DNA from: an uncultured Lysobacteraceae bacterium
GTDB lineage: Bacteria > Pseudomonadota > Gammaproteobacteria > Xanthomonadales > Xanthomonadaceae
DNA: 6,419 bases
Direction: 5' to 3'
Assembly: GCA_946482565.1 (NCBI GenBank)
Contig: CAMLSB010000109.1
Location: 1-6,419 of the forward strand
In this document: one piece after another, positions 1 to 4,460 of the stretch
Layout of the letters: each line of letters begins with the position of its first letter
Position numbering within the stretch: position 1 is the stretch's first letter
Notes under the pieces: model-generated
What the model was told of the DNA's origin: nothing
Database searches by the model: none
Seen by the model: the letters and a program-made list of their open reading frames with translations, nothing else
Position numbers and translations under genes: made by a program

Positions 1-55
1 GAGCGGCGCATTCGTAATGCGTAGGTCGTAGGTTCGATTCCTATTTCCGGCACCA
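1..55 (+). tRNA. tRNA-Thr (anticodon CGU), 5' part outside window
   Basis: Three prime part of a tRNA. The anticodon stem pairs 6-10 with 18-22 around the seven-base loop TTCGTAA (11-17), putting anticodon CGT at 13-15, which reads the threonine codon ACG. The variable loop is AGGTC (23-27). The T arm pairs GTAGG (28-32) with CCTAT (40-44) around loop TTCGATT. The acceptor 3' strand TTCCGGC (45-51) is followed by discriminator A52 and an encoded CCA (53-55). Discriminator A suits threonine tRNAs, and the T arm and acceptor resemble other bacterial tRNA-Thr. The D arm and acceptor 5' strand lie upstream of the window; a completed tRNA should begin with about GCCGGAA. No integrase or repeated tRNA 3' end is visible, so nothing shows that this copy serves as an attachment site here. 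Confidence 0.93.
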
Positions 56-70
56 GATCGCGATATCCAG

Positions 71-102
71 CGCCCCGGGCAGCGATGCCCGGGGCGTTTT
101 TT
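71..102 (+). terminator. Rho-independent terminator after tRNA-Thr
   Basis: A perfect 10-bp, almost all G/C stem (CGCCCCGGGC, 71-80, with GCCCGGGGCG, 87-96) closes a six-base loop AGCGAT and is followed at once by six T residues (97-102). It starts 15 bases after the tRNA CCA end, so it ends the tRNA transcript and insulates the downstream padR promoter from read-through. Confidence 0.95.
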
Positions 103-110
103 GTTGCGTT

Positions 111-154
111 CCCGGATCCGGGATCCCGGCGCGCCCGGCCGCGATGCGGGCCGG
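111..154. repeat. Cluster of GC-rich palindromes upstream of the padR promoter
   Basis: Three inverted repeats are packed between the tRNA terminator and the padR promoter. CCCGGATCCGGG (111-122) is a perfect 12-bp palindrome. CCGGGATCCCGG (118-129) is a second perfect 12-bp palindrome that overlaps it by five bases, so the two cruciforms or hairpins exclude each other. CCGGCC (135-140) pairs with GGCCGG (149-154) around an eight-base loop and ends directly against the first PadR-like operator. None is followed by a T tract, so these do not look like terminators. They could be protein-binding sites or a chance product of high GC content. Confidence 0.5.
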
Positions 155-175
155 ATACTGTGCTTGACATAGTAT
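155..175. promoter_or_regulatory. Operator O1, PadR-type inverted repeat over the -35 box
   Basis: Arms ATACTGTG (155-162) and CATAGTAT (168-175) are inverted repeats matching at 7 of 8 positions around the five-base centre CTTGA. The site covers the -35 hexamer. PadR-family dimers bind inverted repeats in their own promoters and exclude RNA polymerase. The assignment to the adjacent padR gene is inferred from position and from the second copy downstream. Confidence 0.7.
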
Positions 176-192
176 GCGACACCTTGTACTGT
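164..192 (+). promoter_or_regulatory. Sigma70-like promoter of the padR-HAAS operon
   Basis: A perfect -35 hexamer TTGACA (164-169) and a -10 hexamer TACTGT (187-192, with the important T1, A2 and T6) are separated by the ideal 17 bases. Transcription should begin near 199-200, leaving a leader of about 20 bases before the ATG at 220. Both hexamers are embedded in inverted repeats (155-175 and 186-206), as expected for a tightly repressed promoter. The start site is inferred from spacing only. Confidence 0.75.
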
Positions 193-206
193 GCATGAAA
201 CAGTAA
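186..206. promoter_or_regulatory. Operator O2, second copy of the PadR-type inverted repeat
   Basis: TACTGT (187-192) and ACAGTA (200-205) are perfect 6-bp inverted repeats around seven bases. Aligned to O1 over 21 positions, the site matches at 16, including the shared left core TACTGTGC. Its centre is 31 bp from that of O1, about three helical turns, so dimers on both sites would sit on the same face of the DNA. O2 begins at the -10 hexamer and runs through the expected transcription start. Confidence 0.7.
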
Positions 207-219
207 CGGGTGAGCCGCA

Positions 220-564
220 ATGATGGCGAAGGACAGCAAGGACATCGGCCTGGTCGAGCTCCGGCGCGGCGCGCTGGTGCTGGCCACGCTCAGCCGGTTG
301 CGCGAGCGCCAGTACGGCTACTCGCTGCGGCAGGCGCTGGCGGAGGGCGGCCTGCCGATCGAGGAGGGCACGCTTTATCCGCTCCTCCGGCGGCTCGAAG
401 CCCAGGGCCTGCTGCTTAGCGAGTGGGACACCGCCACCGCGCCGCCGCGGCGCTACTACCGGCTCAGTCCCGAAGGCGAACGCGCCTTCGCGGACCTGTC
501 CGCTGCCTGGCGTGCCCAGGCCGCGGCGATCGATGGATTTCTCAAGGGGGACAACGGGCAATGA
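220..564 (+). CDS. PadR family transcriptional regulator (short form)
   Basis: A 114-residue winged-helix protein of the short PadR subfamily. The N-terminal helices hold the typical RRGALVLATLSRL and the R-Q-Y-G-Y-S motif (about 30-35). The recognition helix carries the family signature GTLYPLLRRLE (50-60). The wing follows at about 68-82 with PPRRYYRLSPEG, and the remaining C-terminal helix (about 83-110) should mediate dimerisation. PadR proteins are mostly ligand-responsive repressors; the ligand here cannot be told. Tandem ATGs at 220 and 223 are both possible starts; a weak GGGTGA (208-213) lies just upstream, slightly favouring 220 by position only. The gene overlaps the next one by four bases (ATGA), and two matching operators cover its promoter, so autorepression together with control of the HAAS gene is the likely role. 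Confidence 0.93.
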   Translation: MMAKDSKDIGLVELRRGALVLATLSRLRERQYGYSLRQALAEGGLPIEEGTLYPLLRRLEAQGLLLSEWDTATAPPRRYYRLSPEGERAFADLSAAWRAQAAAIDGFLKGDNGQ

Positions 565-1487
565 TGACCGCGAACGATGTGATCGAATCCTACGTGCGCG
601 ATGTCGCGCGCCTCCTGCCGCACAAGCGGCGCGAGGACGTGGCACTGGAATTGCGCGCGCTGCTGCAGGAAGAACTGGCGGCGAAGGCCGAAGCCGCCGG
701 CCGCGCACCGGACCACGCGATGGCGATGGCGCTGCTGGCCGGCTTCGGCCGCCCCGCGGAAGCCGCGGCGCGCTACGAGCCGCGCAAGCCGCTGATCGAC
801 CCGGAGGACAACCACGACTTCGCGATCTGGATGATCGTCGGCCTCGTGGTGATCGGCATGTCCGACGATCACCTGGAACTCGACATCGTGGAATGGTTCG
901 CCTGCCTGGCGTTGGTGTTCATGGCGATCGCCTGGTTCCGCCGGCGCCGGCCGGAGGGCAACTTCGCCTGGAAGCCGCGCCAGCAGCCGAAGCCCGCGCG
1001 CGCGCCGCGCTGGCAGGCGTTGCTCGCCGCGGCGGGGCTGATCGTGTTCCCGTTGTGCCTGTACCTCTCGCCGCAGGGTTACTGGGACACCGCGACCTTC
1101 GGCCATGGCGTGGGCGGCGGACTCGCGCTGACCGACGCCTTCCTGCACAGCTGGCAGCGCACGGCGACGATCGGCTGGCTGCTCGCGTACATCGCCGTTC
1201 CGCTCGCGGTGGCGGTGCAGGGCGGCTGGCGTCGCTGGAGCCGGCGCGCTGGCCTCGTCACCGGCTTCGGCCTGGGCCTGATGCTGCTCGCGCATGCGGC
1301 GCCGATGACGGCGTTCCTCGACCACACGCCGTTCGCGATGTTCGTGCTGCCCCGCGCCGATGCGGTCGCGATGCCGTGGTTCCGCTTCGCCGGCGGACTC
1401 GTGCTGCTCAGCGCGCTGTACGAGGCGTACCTGGAATGGGTGCGCGTCGAGCCGGCGTCTTGCGAAGGGCGCCCGCCCGCCGCCTGA
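561..1487 (+). CDS. HAAS-domain integral membrane protein (PadR partner)
   Basis: A 308-residue protein starting MMTANDVIESYVRDV. Residues 5-75 resemble the HAAS (DUF1700-like) helical domain: a helix with L-L-P-H-K-R-R at 18-24, then ALELRALLQEELAAK, a FGRPAEAAARY segment (62-72) and a P-x-x-L-I-D-P exit. The rest is hydrophobic, with likely membrane segments near 87-100 (short), 108-125, 150-168, 203-219, 231-247 and 273-290, separated by Arg-rich loops at 126-149 and 222-228. HAAS proteins are regularly encoded beside PadR regulators and are thought to signal with them, but their biochemical role is poorly known. The start at 561 overlaps the padR stop (ATGA) and has AAGGGGG at 544-550 as a ribosome site; 564 is the alternative. 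An in-frame start at 423 would overlap most of the padR 3' half and is rejected. A strong terminator follows 35 bases after the stop. Confidence 0.85.
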   Translation: MMTANDVIESYVRDVARLLPHKRREDVALELRALLQEELAAKAEAAGRAPDHAMAMALLAGFGRPAEAAARYEPRKPLIDPEDNHDFAIWMIVGLVVIGMSDDHLELDIVEWFACLALVFMAIAWFRRRRPEGNFAWKPRQQPKPARAPRWQALLAAAGLIVFPLCLYLSPQGYWDTATFGHGVGGGLALTDAFLHSWQRTATIGWLLAYIAVPLAVAVQGGWRRWSRRAGLVTGFGLGLMLLAHAAPMTAFLDHTPFAMFVLPRADAVAMPWFRFAGGLVLLSALYEAYLEWVRVEPASCEGRPPAA

Positions 1488-1522
1488 CTCGGCAATGCCG
1501 GTCGCGCCACTCTGAGTCAACG

Positions 1523-1548
1523 AAAGGCCGCCTGCGGGCGGCCTTTTT
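1523..1548 (+). terminator. Rho-independent terminator of the padR-HAAS operon
   Basis: GGCCGCC (1526-1532) pairs with GGCGGCC (1537-1543) around the tetraloop TGCG, followed by five T (1544-1548). The preceding AAA (1523-1525) can pair with the first T residues, extending the stem to 10 bp, although the short A run would make it only a weak terminator on the other strand. It separates the operon from the hicAB block. Confidence 0.93.
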
Positions 1549-1549
1549 G

Positions 1550-1569
1550 TTGACAGGGCGTCAAGCCCT
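1550..1569. repeat. Interlocked 5-bp inverted repeats (A-B-A'-B')
   Basis: Four adjacent blocks, TTGAC (1550-1554), AGGGC (1555-1559), GTCAA (1560-1564) and GCCCT (1565-1569), form two perfect inverted repeats that interlock: block 1 with 3, block 2 with 4. With no linkers the two hairpins cannot form together, so they would be alternatives. The element sits immediately after the terminator T tract. TTGACA also resembles a -35 box, but no -10 lies at the right distance. It may be chance or a small protein-binding site. Confidence 0.35.
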
Positions 1570-1611
1570 TGTTTCGGAAGCCCGGCTCCATTCCCATCCA
1601 AGAGAGAGGAC

Positions 1612-1640
1612 TTGTCGAATTAAACAAAAATGTGTATTTT
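1612..1640 (+). promoter_or_regulatory. Predicted hicAB promoter
   Basis: TTGTCG (1612-1617, four of six to the -35 consensus) and TATTTT (1635-1640, four of six to the -10 consensus) are 17 bases apart in the most A/T-rich stretch of the window, around 1618-1640. Transcription would start near 1647, about 110 bases before hicA, leaving a leader with two palindromes and a candidate small ORF. It is the only convincing promoter between the upstream terminator and hicA. Confidence 0.55.
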
Positions 1641-1694
1641 CCAGAGGCGTCCACAGAAGGCGCGAACCGATGCAACCATCCTGAACGGAGCTAC

Positions 1695-1706
1695 TCGACA
1701 TGTCGA
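1695..1706. promoter_or_regulatory. 12-bp palindrome upstream of hicA, possible HicB operator
   Basis: TCGACATGTCGA is a perfect 12-bp palindrome downstream of the predicted promoter and 52 bases before hicA. HicB antitoxins with a C-terminal helix-turn-helix bind palindromes near their own promoter, and this is the best candidate here. Its central ATG is also the start codon of the small ORF at 1700, so binding or pairing could affect that start. There is no direct evidence of binding. Confidence 0.4.
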
Positions 1707-1819
1707 AGAACAACTACCCCGGCGCGTTTCGCGCGAACAACTGGGAAATTTTCAGACATGAAGCAGAGCGAATTCAAGCGGTGGCTGTCGGGTCGTGGCG
1801 CGGTGTTCAAGGACGGTAG
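1700..1819 (+). CDS. Candidate 39-codon upstream ORF overlapping hicA
   Basis: ATG at 1700 opens a 39-residue reading frame (starting MSKNNYPGAFRANNWEIF) that ends at TAG 1817-1819, 62 bases inside hicA and in another frame. A good ribosome site, GGAG (1687-1690), lies nine bases upstream, better than that of hicA itself. Codons 2-15 end in G or C at 13 of 14 third positions, the pattern of real genes in this genome; the bias fades after codon 15. It resembles no family I recognise. It may be a leader peptide whose translation controls access to the hicA start, the 5' stub of a gene replaced when hicAB arrived, or chance. Its start codon lies at the centre of the palindrome at 1695-1706. Confidence 0.35.
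   Translation: MSKNNYPGAFRANNWEIFRHEAERIQAVAVGSWRGVQGR
1728..1737. promoter_or_regulatory. 10-bp palindrome just upstream of hicA
   Basis: TTCGCGCGAA is a perfect 10-bp palindrome ending 20 bases before the hicA start. Its centre is 32 bp from that of the palindrome at 1695-1706, again close to three helical turns, but the two sequences are unrelated, so they need not bind the same protein. High GC content makes CGCG palindromes fairly common by chance. Confidence 0.25.
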
Positions 1820-1934
1820 GCGCCACCTCAAGGTGTATCTCGACGGCAGGCAATGCGTGATGCCGAGGCATCCCAGCCACGAGATATCGGAAAAATTGCG
1901 CAAGGCGATCCTCAAGCAGCTGCACCTGGAGTGA
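1758..1934 (+). CDS. hicA: HicA toxin, mRNA interferase
   Basis: A 58-residue HicA toxin with a double-stranded-RNA-binding-like fold that cleaves mRNA and arrests growth when free of HicB. It has the same length as Escherichia coli K-12 HicA and matches it closely at both ends: MKQSEF at the start and VMPRHP (34-39) with LRKAILKQL (47-55) towards the end. The catalytic histidine is H23 in GRRHLK; many family members have Ser two or more places before it, here replaced by Arg. The start at 1758 is fixed by this homology; an upstream in-frame extension to 1569 is not family-like. The ribosome site is weak (GGGA at 1743-1746), consistent with low toxin translation. Toxin precedes antitoxin, the usual hicAB order, with 46 bases between the genes. 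Confidence 0.95.
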   Translation: MKQSEFKRWLSGRGAVFKDGRRHLKVYLDGRQCVMPRHPSHEISEKLRKAILKQLHLE

Positions 1935-1980
1935 CGTTCCGGGAAAGCCTGCCGAAGGCGAGCCGGATTATGGAGTTTCC

Positions 1981-2415
1981 ATGCTTGTCTATCCCGTGGT
2001 CTTTGAGCGCGACGGCTCGGGCTATTTTGTCCGCTTCCCGGATTTTCCCGAGGCTCTGACTTCGGCCTCGACGAAGCGGGAAGCGCGCGAGATGGCGCGC
2101 GACGCCCTCGAGACGGCCATCGAGTTCTATTTCGAGGATCGCCGCACCGTGCCGATGCCGGGCAGGATGCTTCCCGGGCAGGATGCCGTCGAGTTGCCGG
2201 CTTCGCTGAGTGCGAAGATCCTGCTGCTGAACGAGATGATCCTGCAGGATGTTTCACCTTCCGAACTGGCGCGGCGGATGGAGGTCAGTCCGCAAACGGT
2301 ACAGCGGGTGATCGACCTGGGACATGCGACCAAGATCGACACGATCGCGGAAGCGTTCCGCGTGCTGGGCCGGCGCCTCGATTTCCAGATCAGGAAATTC
2401 GCGAAGGCGGCCTGA
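1981..2415 (+). CDS. hicB: HicB antitoxin with C-terminal helix-turn-helix
   Basis: A 144-residue antitoxin that binds and blocks HicA and represses the operon. The N-terminal degenerate RNase H-like HicB domain covers about 1-60, with YPVVFERDGSGYFVRFPDFP (4-23) and the conserved AREMARDALETAIEFYFED. After a linker with LPGQD, the C-terminal part (about 80-140) carries LLLNEMILQ, then SELARRMEVSPQTVQRVIDL as the helix-turn-helix and GHATKID (114-120), closely matching E. coli K-12 HicB. A good ribosome site GGAG (1972-1975) sits five bases before ATG 1981, stronger than that of hicA, which favours excess antitoxin. GC content of the pair is near 60% against about 70% in radA, suggesting acquisition by transfer. 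All domains look intact, so the pair is probably functional. Confidence 0.95.
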   Translation: MLVYPVVFERDGSGYFVRFPDFPEALTSASTKREAREMARDALETAIEFYFEDRRTVPMPGRMLPGQDAVELPASLSAKILLLNEMILQDVSPSELARRMEVSPQTVQRVIDLGHATKIDTIAEAFRVLGRRLDFQIRKFAKAA

Positions 2416-2428
2416 TCTTTCCCGCCGA

Positions 2429-2462
2429 ACCTGTCGCTTTTGTTGCGACGGGTACCGGTTTT
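2429..2462 (+). terminator. Weak terminator-like hairpin after hicB
   Basis: ACCTGTCGC (2429-2437) pairs with GCGACGGGT (2445-2453) around the loop TTTTGTT, a 9-bp stem with one T-G wobble. Only a late run TTTT (2459-2462) follows, five bases after the stem, so termination would be partial and hicAB transcripts may read into radA. The hairpin lies 39 bases before radA and could also affect radA expression. Confidence 0.4.
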
Positions 2463-2491
2463 CATGTGGACCCGGCATCGGATCGAAATTC

Positions 2492-3925
2492 ATGGCCAAG
2501 GTGGCATCGAAGGCGAAGACCGCCTACGTCTGCGGCGAATGCGGCGGCGAGCACAACAAGTGGCAGGGCCAGTGCGGCGAATGCGGCGCCTGGAACACGC
2601 TGTCGGAAATCGTGCTGGAACCGGCGAGCGCGGCCGCGGCGAAATCGCCGGCGCGGCGCGACGGCTGGGCCGGCAAGGTGGACGCGCCCAAGGTCACCGC
2701 GCTGGCGGACGTGCGCCACCATGAGGATTCGCGCGTCTCCACCGGCATCGGCGAGTTCGACCGCGTGCTCGGCGGCGGGCTGGTCGAGGGCGCGGTGGTG
2801 CTGGTGGGCGGCGATCCCGGCATCGGCAAGTCGACGCTGCTATTGCAGGCGGTGGCGAAGATGGCCGGCGGCGCGGCGGCCTCCAATGGCGCGCCCGGCA
2901 GCAGCACGCCCTTCACCAGCCTGTACGTCACCGGCGAGGAATCGCTGGCGCAGGTCGCCGGGCGCGCCGCGCGCCTCGGCCTGGGCATCGAGGGCGTGCA
3001 CGCGCTCGCGGAAACCGGCGTCGAGCGCATCCTCGAGCACGCCGCGGCCATGCGCCCGCGCATGATCGTCGCCGATTCGGTGCAGACGCTGTGGACCGAA
3101 TCGCTCACCGCCGCGCCGGGCTCGGTCAGCCAGGTGCGCGAATCCGCCGCGCGCCTGGTGCGCTACGCGAAGGAAACCGGCACCGCCGTGTTCCTCGTCG
3201 GCCACGTCACCAAGGAAGGCGGCATCGCCGGCCCGCGCGTGCTCGAGCACATGGTCGATGCGGTGCTGTACTTCGAGGGCGAATCCGGCTCGCGCTTCCG
3301 CGTGCTGCGCGCGTTCAAGAACCGCTTCGGCGCGGTCAACGAACTGGGCGTGTTCGCGATGGGCGAGCAGGGCCTGAAGGAAGTGCCGAATCCGTCCGCG
3401 ATCTTCCTGTCCGGCGGCAGCCTGCAGCAGCCCGGCAGCTGCGTCACCGTGACGCGCGAGGGCACGCGGCCGCTGCTGGTGGAAGTGCAGGCGCTGGTGG
3501 ACGCGTCGCCGCTGTCTAACCCGCGTCGCGTCGCCGTCGGCCTGGAGCAGAACCGGCTGGCGATGCTGCTCGCGGTGCTGCATCGCCACGGCGGGATCGG
3601 CGTGTCCGACCAGGACGTGTTCGTCAACGTCGTCGGCGGCATCCGCCTGCAGGAAACCGCCGCGGACCTGCCGGTGCTGCTGGCGGTGCTGTCGTCGCTG
3701 CGCGACCGGCCGTTGCCGGAGAAGACCATCGCGTTCGGCGAAGTCGGCCTTTCGGGCGAGATCCGCCCGGTGCCCAACGGCGAGGAGCGCTTGCGCGAAG
3801 CGGCCACGCACGGGTTCAGGCGCGCGATCGTGCCCAGGGCGAACGCGCCGAAGGGCCAGCCCTACAAGGACATGGAAGTCGTCGCGGTCGCTTGCTTGTC
3901 CGACGCGCTCGACGCGGCGTCATGA
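2492..3925 (+). CDS. radA: DNA repair protein RadA (RecA-like branch migration helicase)
   Basis: A 477-residue RadA (Sms), an ATP-driven DnaB-like motor that promotes branch migration of recombination intermediates with RecA. An N-terminal C4 zinc finger has C14, C17, C28 and C31. The RecA-like core has Walker A GDPGIGKST (107-115), VTGEES (146-151), Walker B MIVADSVQ (191-198), and the RadA signature KNRFG (276-280). The C-terminal Lon-like domain (about 300-477) is complete and includes NVVGGI and GEVGLSGEIRPV. It is slightly longer than the 460 residues of E. coli RadA, partly because of a Gly/Ala/Ser-rich insert at about 126-143 between the Walker A helix and LYVTGEES. ATG 2492 gives the family-typical MAKxxx-AYVC start; the ribosome site is weak (GGA at 2480-2482). 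No clear promoter is visible in the 76 bases after hicB, so it may partly depend on read-through. Confidence 0.97.
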   Translation: MAKVASKAKTAYVCGECGGEHNKWQGQCGECGAWNTLSEIVLEPASAAAAKSPARRDGWAGKVDAPKVTALADVRHHEDSRVSTGIGEFDRVLGGGLVEGAVVLVGGDPGIGKSTLLLQAVAKMAGGAAASNGAPGSSTPFTSLYVTGEESLAQVAGRAARLGLGIEGVHALAETGVERILEHAAAMRPRMIVADSVQTLWTESLTAAPGSVSQVRESAARLVRYAKETGTAVFLVGHVTKEGGIAGPRVLEHMVDAVLYFEGESGSRFRVLRAFKNRFGAVNELGVFAMGEQGLKEVPNPSAIFLSGGSLQQPGSCVTVTREGTRPLLVEVQALVDASPLSNPRRVAVGLEQNRLAMLLAVLHRHGGIGVSDQDVFVNVVGGIRLQETAADLPVLLAVLSSLRDRPLPEKTIAFGEVGLSGEIRPVPNGEERLREAATHGFRRAIVPRANAPKGQPYKDMEVVAVACLSDALDAAS

Positions 3926-3926
3926 A

Positions 3927-4460
3927 TCAGTGGATGCGCCAGCCCCAGCCCATGCCCCAACCCCAGCCGCGCGAACCCCAGCCCACGTACGGGCTCAGCA
4001 CCGGCTCGCGGATCACGTCCACCTGCCGGCGCACCGGCCACAGGTAGACCACGTCCGCGGCGAGCTTCGGGAAGCGGTAGTCGTACTCACCGATCTTGCG
4101 CGTCTCGTAGCCTTCGATGCGGCCGGTGAAGGTCACTTCGCGGTTCTTCTCGAACAGCGCCGGGTCGTAGAAGCCGGTGCGGCAGGCGATGAAGCGGCCG
4201 CCGGTCTCGTCGCTGGAACTGCGCGGCTGGCCGTCGCCGTCGAGGCGGATGCCGATCATCTCGAAGCAGGTGCGCTGCGCCTGGGGCTGCACCGACACGA
4301 CGCGGCCGCCCCAGCGGACGACCGTGCCGGTGGCGTCGGTGGCGCTCGCCTGTTCGGGAGTGATCGGCGAATAGGTGCCCTTCAGCGGCGCCGGCGTCGC
4401 GCAGGCGGCGAGCAGGCAGGCGGCGGCCAGGGGCAGGGCGGTGCGGAGGGCGGAATTCAT
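3927..4460 (-). CDS. slp: Slp/YeaY-family outer membrane lipoprotein
   Basis: A 177-residue lipoprotein. The signal peptide (1-19) ends in the lipobox LAAC with lipidated Cys20; the next residue is Ala rather than Asp, which by the Lol sorting rule predicts the outer membrane. The mature part matches the Slp family: VRWGGRVVSV (48-57), FIACRTGFYDPALF (90-103) and REVTFTGRIEGYETRKIGEYDYRFP (107-131 region). Slp proteins are starvation- or stress-linked lipoproteins of unclear biochemical function. The C-terminal 15 residues (160-174) are a Gly/Trp tail, GWGSRGWGWGMGWGW. The start overlaps the tgpA stop by four bases (ATGA) with GGAG six bases upstream, so translation is probably coupled. The stop is one base from the radA stop on the other strand, and no terminator lies between. 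The symbol marks the family, not proven orthology. Confidence 0.88.
   Translation of the reverse strand: MNSALRTALPLAAACLLAACATPAPLKGTYSPITPEQASATDATGTVVRWGGRVVSVQPQAQRTCFEMIGIRLDGDGQPRSSSDETGGRFIACRTGFYDPALFEKNREVTFTGRIEGYETRKIGEYDYRFPKLAADVVYLWPVRRQVDVIREPVLSPYVGWGSRGWGWGMGWGWRIH

Noticed and set aside
1..110. tRNA-Thr as integration site of a mobile island
   Set aside because: No integrase, no duplicate of the tRNA 3' end found in the window, and the tRNA is followed by its own terminator, an ordinary arrangement.
423..560. Upstream start for the HAAS gene
   Set aside because: It would overlap padR by over 130 bases with an Arg-rich sequence of no family likeness; the ATGA overlap start at 561 has a ribosome site and begins the HAAS helix region.
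1485..1519. TGACTC and GAGTCA inverted repeat around the HAAS stop codon
   Set aside because: Six-base arms separated by 23 bases with no T tract; the terminator immediately after explains termination, and arms of this size arise easily by chance.
456..1601. 381-codon minus-strand open frame across padR and the HAAS gene
   Set aside because: Low-complexity Arg/Ala/His/Gln composition, no family resemblance, and it runs through a terminator and two convincing genes on the other strand.
1569..1757. In-frame upstream extension of hicA
   Set aside because: It would span the predicted promoter, has no family resemblance, and HicA proteins start at the MKQSEF-like motif encoded from 1758.
2840..3811. 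323-codon minus-strand frame inside radA
   Set aside because: Composition is that of a GC shadow and radA is certain in this interval.
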